Source: CAZIUL01 sp964542475
GTDB lineage: Bacteria > Planctomycetota > B15-G4 > CAYZWU01
Length of the DNA stretch: 56,494 nt
Assembly (NCBI GenBank): GCA_964542475.1
Contig: CAZIUL010000027.1
Location: 1-56,494, forward strand
Reading direction: 5' to 3'
This document shows, one piece after another, positions 49,021 through 56,494 of the stretch. Under the pieces are notes generated by a model that saw only the letters and a list, made by a program, of their open reading frames with translations, was not told the origin of the DNA and did not search any database. Made by a program: the position numbers and the translations under genes. Position 1 is the first letter of the stretch. Every line of letters begins with the position of its first letter.

Positions 49021-50010
49021 CTACAGCCCCAAGTCTCCCTGCCTCCAGCCCTCTTTCGCCATTTCCCTTTCAATCCTTTGTGCAATTGCGCTCGATCGCA
49101 TTCCCCATGAGGGCGCAACAAGCCTTGCCTGCTCACAGCTTCCCGCAAGCCTCATGATTACAACATCTTTTTTCAGGCGGCGGACGAACGCAATTGCCAG
49201 GCGCACATACTCGTCCAGGGATAATGGTTTGAATCCGCCGCGCTGGTAGAGCCGTTCAAGCTCAGTGCCTTTTTCCACGTAAAGATGATGTAGTTTTACC
49301 CCGTTAATCGGCAGACGGCCGAGATGCTCCGCCGTGGCCATCATCTGTTTTTCGCCTTCACCCGGCAGTCCAAGTATCGCGTGCGCAGCCACGGACAGGC
49401 CGCAGCTCCCGGCGGCACGCCTCACCGCATCATCGAAACAGGCGGTGTCGTGCCCCCGCCTGATCCGTTTCAGCGTCGTGTCGTTTGCGGATTGCAGCCC
49501 AAGCTCCAGCCACACATCGAGCCTGCGCCCGGTTTCGTCTCCCCGCGCGAATCCGGACAACAGGTTCAGCACCTCATCAGGGACAAGGTCAGGCCTTGTG
49601 CCGATGGATAGCCCCACAACCCCTGAAAAGGCTGCCGCGTCTAAATAAGTACTCCTCAGAATTTCCGGGTCGGCTGCTGTGCCGCAGAAGGCCTGGAAAT
49701 ACGCCACGTACTTCTTGATTCCCAGGCGCGACAAACGCTCGATCCCTGATGACATCTGTTCGCGTATATCATGGCCCTGGTCGAAAGCATTGCTTCCTGA
49801 GCCGTACTTGTTGCAGTAGATGCATCCGCCGCCTCCCCTCCCTTGATTCCTGTGCGGGCAGCCGAAACCGGCGTCCAGGGCCACCCTGTGGACGCGGTCT
49901 CCGAACCGGTTCTTCAAGAAGGCGGAATAGGCTCGGTAAGGGTGCGGACGTTTTTTTTTGCCTGGTGTCCTGGAAGTCATATATAAATCGCCTGATCCGT
50001 CTCTGTTCAT
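49021..50010 (-). CDS. Radical SAM protein of the YhcC (TIGR01212) family, 329 aa
   Basis: Radical S-adenosylmethionine enzyme. The cluster-binding motif is the long-spaced CPHRNQGRGGGGCIYC typical of YhcC, and the Elp3-like core segments AYFQAFCGTAAD, LSIGTRPD, ELGLQSANDTTLKRI and AHAILGLPGEG match. The reaction of the family is not known to me. The frame opens MNRDGSGDLYMTSRTPGKKK; an internal ATG at residue 11 (49980) is an alternative start. It is divergent from selB. Confidence 0.9.
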   Translation of the reverse strand: MNRDGSGDLYMTSRTPGKKKRPHPYRAYSAFLKNRFGDRVHRVALDAGFGCPHRNQGRGGGGCIYCNKYGSGSNAFDQGHDIREQMSSGIERLSRLGIKKYVAYFQAFCGTAADPEILRSTYLDAAAFSGVVGLSIGTRPDLVPDEVLNLLSGFARGDETGRRLDVWLELGLQSANDTTLKRIRRGHDTACFDDAVRRAAGSCGLSVAAHAILGLPGEGEKQMMATAEHLGRLPINGVKLHHLYVEKGTELERLYQRGGFKPLSLDEYVRLAIAFVRRLKKDVVIMRLAGSCEQARLVAPSWGMRSSAIAQRIEREMAKEGWRQGDLGL

Positions 50011-50049
50011 CTCGATCCTTGATCATGGATAAGCTGAAAAAGAAATAGT

Positions 50050-52038
50050 ATGATGAACGTTCTCGAAAGAAAAGCGAAACCGAGTGGCGTAAACGAGGAA
50101 ACATTGGATAACCGGACCTCCAGACATCCTGTTCTCAACATCACAATAGGAACCGCGGGACATATCGACCACGGGAAATCCGCTCTCGTTCACAAGCTGA
50201 CCGGAACTCATCCCGACCGTTTCGAAGAGGAGCTGGTGCGCGGCATGACAATCGATCTGGGTTATGCTTTTTACGAAACAAGGGACGGCTGCAGGGTCGG
50301 TGTGATCGACGTTCCTGGACATGAGAAGTTCGTGCGCAACATGGTGCCTGGTGCGGCATCGATCGATATCGTGATGCTCGTGGTTGCAGCGGATGACGGA
50401 GTGATGCCTCAAACCAGGGAGCATCTTGAAATCACCAAGGCTCTCGGAATAAGCAAGGGGCTTGTGGCGCTCAGCAAGGTGGACGTCGTTGACAAGGAGA
50501 TGAGGGAGCTGGCATCCCAGGACATCCGGGAGCTGGTAGAGGGCACTTTCCTGGAGAACTGTCCCATTGTGCCGCTCTCTTCCCATACAGGCGAAGGGCT
50601 GGAGGTTTTCAAGGACCGCCTGGAAGAGCTGATCCGGGGGGTTGAACACAGGTCGTTTTCCGGCCTTTTCAGAATGCCGGTGCAAAGGGCGTTTTCAGCA
50701 AAGGGGTTCGGGACCGTTGTGACCGGCGTTCCTGTGAGCGGAAGCGTCAGGAAAGGCGAAACAGTAGAGTTTTTGCCTGTCGGCTCCAAGGGAAGGATCC
50801 GGGGGCTGCAGGCTTTTGGCGACGCGCAGGTGGAAGGGAATGCGGGACACAGGCTCGCAATAAACATTTCTGACGTGGATTACCGTTCCGTGGACAGGGG
50901 ATGCACCGTGGCAACGCCGGGCTTTTTTAAACCCTGTCTTTTTTTTGAAGGGGTTCTTCACGGGTTCGACGACCTCGACTTTCCGATAAAAAACATGTCG
51001 TACGCAAAGGTGCATTCAGGCACAGCGGAGGAGATGGGGAGGATTGTGCTTCTCGATTGCGCAGAGCTCGGTTCCGGCGGCACCGCTTACGCGCAGATCC
51101 GGTTGGAGAGCCCCATGGTTGTGGCCCCGGGGGACCGTTTTCTGTTGAGAAGGCATTCTCCACCCAGAAGCCTGGGAGGAGGAACCGTGCTTTGTTCAAC
51201 CGACCGGAAAGCCAGGCGGTTCAAGGATGTGCTGATAGAGTCGCTGCGCAGCAGGCGCGACGCTTTGAAGCGAGGCCTCCCCGCTCTTGCAGAGCTCGAT
51301 ATGAGGTGCGGACAGACTGCCGGGTTCTTTTCGATCCTGGATGTGGCAGTGTCTGTCTGCCAAACCGAGGAAACCGTTGAAGAGCTGATCCAGGGGCTGC
51401 TGGATTCGGGAGATGTCATCAAAGCGGAGCGGGGGATGTTCATTCACATGGAGCGGTACAAGACCATGGCAGGAGCGGCCGAGTCTGTTCTGGCTGAACT
51501 GCACCGGGCCGCTCCTTTGGACCCTTTCGTGGATACAGCCCTGTTGCGCGGCAGGCTGGATCTCGATCAAATGGTGTTTCAGAACTTTCTTAAGATGATG
51601 GAGAAGGACGGAAGGATAGAAACCTCCAGGGGCGGGCTTGTAAGAAAAGCCGGGTATAGAATCGAGCTCGACGAGATCCAGCTCAAGCTGGCGGAAAAGA
51701 TCGGGTCAGTTCTGAACGATGCAGGGCTGTCTCCTCCGGACATGCCCGAGCTGTGCCGGAGGCTGGGTGCCGGTTCGAACGAGGTGGAGCTCGTCTGCGG
51801 ACACCTTGTAACAACCGGCGTTGTGCGGCGCGTGGGCGTATTTTTTTTCAGCACGGAAATGCTGGAAAAACTCGAGGACGCGGTGGTTCGCTGCGCGCGC
51901 GAGCATGGGGAGGTAAAGATACCGCTGATAAGGGATGCTTTTTCAACGACGAGGAAATACCTGATACCGCTTATGGAGTACCTGGATAATCGCGGTGTGA
52001 CCCGCCGGGAGGGAGACAGGCGTTTTCTAGCCGAGTGA
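50050..52038 (+). CDS. selB: Selenocysteine-specific elongation factor SelB, 662 aa
   Basis: GTPase that carries selenocysteyl-tRNA to ribosomes at UGA codons followed by a SECIS hairpin. The G domain has G1 GTAGHIDHGKS (34-44), G3 DVPGH (87-91) and G4-like SKVD; domains 2 and 3 follow, then C-terminal winged-helix repeats (about 400-660) that bind the SECIS. It is about 28 residues longer at the N-terminus than usual, so a later start is possible, but no better site was found. selA, selC and selD are not in the window. Its presence means some TGA codons in this genome are read as selenocysteine. Confidence 0.94.
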   Translation: MMNVLERKAKPSGVNEETLDNRTSRHPVLNITIGTAGHIDHGKSALVHKLTGTHPDRFEEELVRGMTIDLGYAFYETRDGCRVGVIDVPGHEKFVRNMVPGAASIDIVMLVVAADDGVMPQTREHLEITKALGISKGLVALSKVDVVDKEMRELASQDIRELVEGTFLENCPIVPLSSHTGEGLEVFKDRLEELIRGVEHRSFSGLFRMPVQRAFSAKGFGTVVTGVPVSGSVRKGETVEFLPVGSKGRIRGLQAFGDAQVEGNAGHRLAINISDVDYRSVDRGCTVATPGFFKPCLFFEGVLHGFDDLDFPIKNMSYAKVHSGTAEEMGRIVLLDCAELGSGGTAYAQIRLESPMVVAPGDRFLLRRHSPPRSLGGGTVLCSTDRKARRFKDVLIESLRSRRDALKRGLPALAELDMRCGQTAGFFSILDVAVSVCQTEETVEELIQGLLDSGDVIKAERGMFIHMERYKTMAGAAESVLAELHRAAPLDPFVDTALLRGRLDLDQMVFQNFLKMMEKDGRIETSRGGLVRKAGYRIELDEIQLKLAEKIGSVLNDAGLSPPDMPELCRRLGAGSNEVELVCGHLVTTGVVRRVGVFFFSTEMLEKLEDAVVRCAREHGEVKIPLIRDAFSTTRKYLIPLMEYLDNRGVTRREGDRRFLAE

Positions 52039-52734
52039 TCATTTTTTTTCGGATATGTCCTGCAGAAATGCTTCGAGCGCCGGTATCAATGTCTTGAGAT
52101 CGTTGATTGCCGTGTTCGCCATGACCTTGCCGTCCTCGATGTTCGTGTGAAAGGTCTTCATGGCTTCCATGGCCAGGCTCCTGATGTTTTTGCTTTCCAT
52201 GTAGTAGCTCTCCAGGTCGCTTGTCTTGTCCATTGGCAGCGGATCGCCCGCCTCTTCACGATCCTGAACAACCGTGTTCAGCTTCTTCTGCAGATTTTCG
52301 AGCGTGTCGAGCAGGGGATAGCCTTCAGTAACGAAAGCATGGATTATGGAAACCTTGTTGCCGAACCTGGCAGCCGCATAAAGCGTTTTCTCCGAATCCT
52401 GCCTGAGATCATCCAGCGCCTTTGATGCGGTCCCGCGGATCTGGTCCGTGAGGTTTTCGATGTTGTGGGTGGCGGCGTTTGATGTCGATCTGAGAGCGCT
52501 TACCTTTTTTTGAAGCTGTTCGAACTCCTTGTCAAGCAGATGGGTTCTTCGTTTTTTCCTTCTGAGTTCAGCCAGAGGGGTTTCGAGCTGTGCCAGTCTT
52601 TCGTCCAGGGCGCTCATGTTGCGGACGATATGGTCGTATGTGCGCCTGAGATCCGAGTCGGATTGTTTGAATACCATGTAGCTGAGAACGGATATCAGCC
52701 CAAGCACGAAAGCGAGGATGTACAAGCCTTTCAT
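52039..52734 (-). CDS. Membrane-anchored coiled-coil protein, 231 aa
   Basis: Not recognised. A hydrophobic N-terminal helix (residues 3-21, GLYILAFVLGLISVLSYMV) is followed by long coiled coil (about 25-110) and further helical segments to the end; a Lys/Arg patch is near residue 58. It looks like a bitopic inner-membrane protein with an elongated helical domain. Its stop abuts the stop of selB with no bases between. No signal for cleavage. Function unknown. Confidence 0.6.
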   Translation of the reverse strand: MKGLYILAFVLGLISVLSYMVFKQSDSDLRRTYDHIVRNMSALDERLAQLETPLAELRRKKRRTHLLDKEFEQLQKKVSALRSTSNAATHNIENLTDQIRGTASKALDDLRQDSEKTLYAAARFGNKVSIIHAFVTEGYPLLDTLENLQKKLNTVVQDREEAGDPLPMDKTSDLESYYMESKNIRSLAMEAMKTFHTNIEDGKVMANTAINDLKTLIPALEAFLQDISEKK

Positions 52735-53057
52735 AGCGTTTTAATCCCGGTTTCAGTCCATTAAAGGTTTATCCGCGGGCGTATTCGCCGCGATGCAACG
52801 GAGACAGATCGCGCGGAGAACGCGGTAGAGGGTGTTAACCCTAAAGCGCCAGTCGTCCAGCAGGCCCCGCGCACAGTTCAGGCAATATAATAACGGTTTA
52901 AAGGGCGCTTGTATCGAGTTCTGAGTTAATTTTTGCGTCATTTTTGTCGAAGTGAATTCGTGCGCCCGCATTTGATTGTTATAAAGGAAAAAGGCGTGTT
53001 ATGCTCAATAAAACAGTGCGCGGCTGAGCCGCAGCGGTTCGTGCCAGGTATATCGAT
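52735..53057. other. 323-bp divergent gap, coiled-coil gene / metV
   Basis: No gene is seen. It holds a GC-rich hairpin (CGCGGGCGTATTCGCCGCG near 52776-52794) and an isolated TATAAT (52886-52891) without a -35 at the right distance. No recognised folate-type riboswitch. Confidence 0.4.
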
Positions 53058-53711
53058 ATGATTGTGACTAAACGAAAAACAATGGAAGAGCTGAGAGCCG
53101 CTCTTGGCAAGAAGAAAAAGCTGTTCCTTGTGGGGTGCGGGGCCTGCGCGGAACAGTGCAAAACCGGCGGGCCTGAGGATATCGAGAAGGCCGCGAAGGA
53201 GTTCATCGGGGCCGGGTATGAGGTTGTGGGCAAGGTCTGCGTGGAGGAAACGTGCTACGTGCAGCGCGTGAGAAAGAGGCTTCAGGAGCACGCGGACGAT
53301 CTTAAACAAACCGAGGCGGTCGTGGTTTTTTCGTGCGGGGCCGGGGTGCAGGCTGTGGCTGAACAGATCCCTCTGCGCGTTATAGCAGCTCTTGATTCGT
53401 CCTTCATGGGCACGGTTCAGAGGGTTGGGGCTTTTGACGAGCAATGTTCGCTCTGCGGTGAGTGCATACTGAACTTCACCGGCGGGCTTTGCCCGGTGAC
53501 GCGCTGTCCAAAGGGGATAGTCAACGGCCCGTGCGGAGGAGGCGACGGCGAGATGTGTGAAGTTAACCAGGAGCAGAAATGCGTCTGGCTGGAGATATAC
53601 AACAAGCTTAAAGAGACAGGGGATGAAGAGCTTTTTCACCGGATCCGCGCTCCAAAGGATCATACCTCGCAGCTTAAACCTGGGAGAAGGGATGTAACGA
53701 GAAAGCGATGA
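53058..53711 (+). CDS. metV: MetV-type methylene-tetrahydrofolate reductase partner, 217 aa
   Basis: Cysteine-rich protein with the MTHFR_C domain, which in acetogens forms a complex with MetF and supplies electrons through iron-sulfur or zinc sites. N-terminal cysteines C27, C30 and C34 (GCGACAEQC) and C61/C66 are followed by C-terminal C130, C133, C136, C145, C150, C159 and C167 (QCSLCGECI, GLCPVTRCPKG, NGPCGGG). Its ATG opens the metV-metF pair and the last bases overlap the metF start (ATGA). The pairing points to a MetVF reductase that reduces methylene-THF using ferredoxin or NADH-type electron donors. Confidence 0.9.
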   Translation: MIVTKRKTMEELRAALGKKKKLFLVGCGACAEQCKTGGPEDIEKAAKEFIGAGYEVVGKVCVEETCYVQRVRKRLQEHADDLKQTEAVVVFSCGAGVQAVAEQIPLRVIAALDSSFMGTVQRVGAFDEQCSLCGECILNFTGGLCPVTRCPKGIVNGPCGGGDGEMCEVNQEQKCVWLEIYNKLKETGDEELFHRIRAPKDHTSQLKPGRRDVTRKR

Positions 53712-54574
53712 TAACATTTGCCGAATCTCTGGAAAACGACGAGTTCATCGTCACTGCCGAGATCAGCCCGCCCAAGGGAACGGATCTATCCGGTTTCGAT
53801 CAGAAGGTCCTTTCCCTGAAGGGCCTGGTGCAGGCGGTTAATGTGACCGACAACCAGAAATCGATTATGCGGGCCAGCTCGCTCTGTCTTTGCAGGCGAA
53901 TCCTAGATCTCGGGGCCGAGCCGGTCTTCCAGCTCACATGTCGGGACCGCAACCGTCTTGCCCTGCAGAGCGATCTGCTGGGAGCGGACATCCTGGGCAT
54001 TCACAACGTGCTTTGCCTGACCGGGGACCACGTGGTGCACGGGGATCATCCCGGTGCGAAGCCCGTTTTCGATCTCGAGGCGGTGAGCCTGCTTCAGGCG
54101 GTGTCGAGCCTGAACAGGGGGGAAGATCTGGCTGGGAACAAGCTGAACAAGCCGACCGGCTTTCTGGCCGGCGCGGTGGTCAATCCAAGAGGAGCCCTGG
54201 AAGGGGCCATGAAGCACAGGTTCATCAACAAGGTGGACACGGGCGCGCGTTTTTTCCAGACCCAGGTAATCTTTGACGTGGAGCTGTTTTCGTGTTTCAT
54301 GAAGACCGCGCGGCCTTCGGGCGTGAAGGTGCTTGCCGGTGTTTTTCTGCTCAAATCGTTCAAGCAGGCAGAGTTCATAAACAACAACATTCCCGGGTGT
54401 GATATCCCCGAACCGATCATTAAACGCTTGGAGAAGGCCCGGAAACCCAAAGCAGAGGGGCTGGCCATTGCATCCGAGATTATCCAGCAGCTCAAACCGC
54501 TCTGTGACGGTGTTCACATCATGGCGATCGGGCAGGAGAAGAAGATCCCCAAGCTGATCAATAAAGCCTTCTGA
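53708..54574 (+). CDS. metF: Methylenetetrahydrofolate reductase MetF, 288 aa
   Basis: FAD-dependent barrel enzyme that converts 5,10-methylene-THF to 5-methyl-THF. Family segments: FIVTAEISPPKGTDLSG at the N-terminus, VNVTDNQKS, FQLTCRDRNR, VLCLTGDH, FLAGAVVNP and KVDTGARFFQTQVIFD. The four-base ATGA overlap with metV implies translational coupling. The set fits either methionine synthesis or the methyl branch of the Wood-Ljungdahl pathway; no acetyl-CoA synthase genes are visible to decide. Confidence 0.94.
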   Translation: MITFAESLENDEFIVTAEISPPKGTDLSGFDQKVLSLKGLVQAVNVTDNQKSIMRASSLCLCRRILDLGAEPVFQLTCRDRNRLALQSDLLGADILGIHNVLCLTGDHVVHGDHPGAKPVFDLEAVSLLQAVSSLNRGEDLAGNKLNKPTGFLAGAVVNPRGALEGAMKHRFINKVDTGARFFQTQVIFDVELFSCFMKTARPSGVKVLAGVFLLKSFKQAEFINNNIPGCDIPEPIIKRLEKARKPKAEGLAIASEIIQQLKPLCDGVHIMAIGQEKKIPKLINKAF

Positions 54575-54675
54575 TCCTCCGCATTTTCCTGTAGAATAGT
54601 GTTGCGTCGGCCGCGCCTGGACGCGCGCTGTTGTCGCTTACTCTTGTCTTTGGTCGTACAGGAGCGTTTGCTGAA

Positions 54676-56289
54676 ATGACTTCGAAGAGCCTTTCGATCC
54701 TGTTTTTCTGTGTCGCTGCCTTGAGTGCTGCGTGGGTTGTGAGCGCGTTCCCCATGCAGGTTCAGGATGATGAGCTCGTCATGGAGTTTCGGCGTTTTTA
54801 CACGCCCAGCCGCTCCTCCAGGGAAAAGGTAGAGGCCATCTATGTGCTCAAGGGTGCCGACACGATAGCTGCTGTCGATGCCTTGACACGGGCCTTTGAC
54901 GACAAGGACTTGCTTGTCCGCCAGGCTGTTGTGGACACTATAGGCACGTTCAAGAAACAGGAGTGCGCTCAGTTTCTGATCGATAGGTTTATCCTCGAAA
55001 GGCGCGTGAAAAAGCATCGTGTCTACTGCGCGGTGGAATGTCTCGGCCTGATGGGCAATGACTGCGCCGCCCAGCCGCTTCTGGAGCTGTTCGAGCGCGC
55101 CAGATCCTGGGAGGAAAAGAGCACAATAGGGGTGGCGCTGGGCAGGCTGAAGAGCGAAAAATGTATTCCAGCGCTGAACCTTCTGCTGGCCGATTCCGAT
55201 CCGACTCTCCGGATCATCGCTCTTGATGCAATGGCATACACCAACAAACCTGAGGCTCCTTTATCAGTGCCTGAAACCGATGATGATGTGCCGGAGCCGT
55301 GCAAGTCAGCAATCATTCACACCATGGAAAAAGATACCGACTGGCAGGTCAGGGCTGCTGCCATCGCCGCGATCCGGAAGATGAGGTTCAAGGACGGCAT
55401 CCAGCCGCTCATCAACAGGCTGCGCGAAGAAGAAGGAAGGCTGAAGGGTGATGCCTACGAGGTGTTGAAGGAGATGACCTTTTCACAGTATGAGGACGAT
55501 CCGGACCAGTGGCAGAGATACTGGGACCGGGTCAAGGACGAGTTCGAGGTGGCTGATCTCGATGCTGTGATTGAGGCCCGGCGGAAGAGGAAGGAGCAGG
55601 GGACGCGGTACAGCGCGCCCACGGCCAGTTTTGCCGGAATACCGACTCAATCCAGGAAGATCGTGTTCGTGATCGACATTTCAGGGTCAATGGAAACACA
55701 GGTAACGGAGATCGACAGGTTCAGGGACGGGGGCAGGGACTACTCCTCGTTCCAGAGGCTGGAAATCGTGAAACAGGAACTGGTCGATACTATTTCGAGT
55801 TTCGACAAAACGGTGCGGTTCAACATCCTCGCTTTTGCTTCCGACCTCAACTGGTGGAAGAAGAGGCTGGTAATCGCGAACATTCTTAACAAGAACTCGG
55901 CCGATCATTTCGTAAAGAGGCTCAAGCCAATCGGCGGCGCGTCAGCCGGCTTCAGGGCCAGGGCCGGGCTGAAAGCTGTTGCTCTCGACAAGGGAAAGAC
56001 CAACACCTACGGGGCGCTGATGGCATCCCTGGGGGCTCCCGAAGATCAGGACGAGAAGGTCGGGCGGAACACTTACAAGGAGGAGGTTGACACGATATAT
56101 TTCCTGTCGGACGGCCAGCCCACGGTCGGCAAGACAGTGGACCAGCGGGAGATCAGGCAGGCGGTGCGCAGGGTCAACCTGGTCCGCAAGGTTGTCATCC
56201 ACACAATTGCCATCGGAGACTTCCAGAAGAACTTCATGAAGTACCTGGCATCGGAAAACGGCGGGGTCTACGTGGATCTCGGCAAGTAA
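54676..56289 (+). CDS. Secreted HEAT-repeat and von Willebrand factor A domain protein, 537 aa
   Basis: A signal peptide (residues 1-24, LSILFFCVAALSAAWVVSA) is followed by a region of HEAT-like helical repeats (about 45-285, for example DTIAAVDALTRAFDDKDLLV and WQVRAAAIAAIRKM). A VWA domain (about 326-520) has the MIDAS residues in VIDISGSMETQ, a Thr in TNTYGAL, and an Asp in LSDGQP, so it should bind a divalent metal and a protein ligand. The ATG at 54676 is chosen over TTG at 54631, which would precede the signal. Length matches similar Planctomycetes-type proteins as I recall them. The ligand is unknown. Confidence 0.8.
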   Translation: MTSKSLSILFFCVAALSAAWVVSAFPMQVQDDELVMEFRRFYTPSRSSREKVEAIYVLKGADTIAAVDALTRAFDDKDLLVRQAVVDTIGTFKKQECAQFLIDRFILERRVKKHRVYCAVECLGLMGNDCAAQPLLELFERARSWEEKSTIGVALGRLKSEKCIPALNLLLADSDPTLRIIALDAMAYTNKPEAPLSVPETDDDVPEPCKSAIIHTMEKDTDWQVRAAAIAAIRKMRFKDGIQPLINRLREEEGRLKGDAYEVLKEMTFSQYEDDPDQWQRYWDRVKDEFEVADLDAVIEARRKRKEQGTRYSAPTASFAGIPTQSRKIVFVIDISGSMETQVTEIDRFRDGGRDYSSFQRLEIVKQELVDTISSFDKTVRFNILAFASDLNWWKKRLVIANILNKNSADHFVKRLKPIGGASAGFRARAGLKAVALDKGKTNTYGALMASLGAPEDQDEKVGRNTYKEEVDTIYFLSDGQPTVGKTVDQREIRQAVRRVNLVRKVVIHTIAIGDFQKNFMKYLASENGGVYVDLGK

Positions 56290-56388
56290 GTGCTGTGCCC
56301 TGGCTGTTATTTATTATTCTGCTTGAAGAATCCTGGTGTTACGATTAACATCCGTTGGTCCACAGACCGCATTGAAGCGAAAGAAAAA

Positions 56389-56466
56389 CGGGGTGTAGCT
56401 TAGTTTGGCTAGAGCGCTACGTTCGGGTCGTAGAGGCCGGAGGTTCAAATCCTCTCACCCCGACCA
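56389..56466 (+). tRNA. tRNA-Pro, anticodon CGG
   Basis: Full cloverleaf: acceptor CGGGGTG/CACCCCG with A discriminator and encoded CCA, D arm GCTT/GAGC-like, anticodon stem CTACG/CGTAG around TTCGGGT (anticodon CGG), and T arm with TTCAAAT. C1-G72 and A73 agree with proline identity. It reads CCG codons; the TGG isoacceptor is at 5512. Confidence 0.95.
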
Positions 56467-56494
56467 GTTTAAATACCACCAAGACAGGACCGGG

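Noticed and set aside
52886..52891. Promoter at an isolated TATAAT upstream of metV
   Set aside because: No -35-like hexamer lies 16-18 bases upstream, so the motif alone is not enough.
1..56494. CRISPR arrays or prophage
   Set aside because: No regularly spaced repeats with unique spacers, no cas genes, and no phage structural genes were found; the IS21 element is the only clear mobile element with its own transposase.

Overview
The window looks like chromosomal DNA of a Gram-negative-type bacterium from a poorly characterised lineage. It is mostly GC-rich housekeeping and envelope genes. It has lipoproteins with lipoboxes, an OmpA-like lipoprotein, a fused SecD-SecF, a type IV pilus motor, a MetV-MetF pair and SelB. 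Several architectures here (excisionase-like helix plus acidic linker plus membrane helix, HEAT plus von Willebrand factor A, FGE-sulfatase plus beta-propeller) are, from memory, common in Planctomycetes-like, Hydrogenedentes-like and other candidate phyla. I cannot assign a phylum from the sequence alone. No rRNA, CRISPR array or prophage is visible.

Layout. (1) 1-5.3 kb is an AT-rich accessory segment. It holds two unknown genes and a pentapeptide-repeat/potassium-channel gene cut in two by a complete IS21-family element at 1619-4477, with 6-bp target duplications. It ends at a tRNA-Pro(TGG). (2) 5.6-9.7 kb: lexA, a divergent nadB and hflX. (3) 9.7-14.3 kb, minus strand: trmD, rplS, fused secDF and a LysM protein. 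(4) 14.5-19.8 kb: riboflavin synthase, an epimerase, then a plus-strand run of nucleosidase-like protein, two GT4 glycosyltransferases and a low-molecular-weight phosphatase. (5) 19.8-26.8 kb: a Ski2-like helicase on the minus strand, then a 93-aa unknown, an FtsQ-like protein, rplM, rpsI, yebC and a receiver-degenerate-GGDEF protein. (6) 27-30.4 kb, minus strand: pyruvate phosphate dikinase and a lipoprotein. (7) 30.5-38.2 kb: a textbook sigma-70 promoter and a structured leader, followed by pilB, pilT, a second pilB, pilC and a histidine kinase. (8) 38.6-44 kb: membrane-anchored helix protein, OmpA lipoprotein, FGE/beta-propeller protein and rsmA. (9) 44.1-48.8 kb: dnaG, rpoD and a zinc-ribbon coiled-coil protein behind a good sigma-70 promoter. 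(10) 49-56.5 kb: radical SAM protein, selB, a coiled-coil membrane protein, metV-metF, a secreted HEAT/VWA protein and tRNA-Pro(CGG).

Between convergent genes there are dispersed repeats. One 34-bp unit occurs at 19801 and again, inverted, inside a 172-bp palindromic element at 48849-49020. A 25-bp arm at 26851-26925 recurs as a fragment at 48805. A third unit encodes the C-terminal tail of the phosphatase and recurs after rsmA at 43995. These look like REP/MITE-type elements.

The strongest findings are two. The first is the exact reconstruction of the channel gene: removing the IS and one target copy restores one uninterrupted 318-codon frame. The second is the 38.6-43 kb envelope cluster next to the pilus motor, whose parts are individually recognisable but whose joint function is not known to me. 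No complete, clearly new defence or metabolic system was seen.
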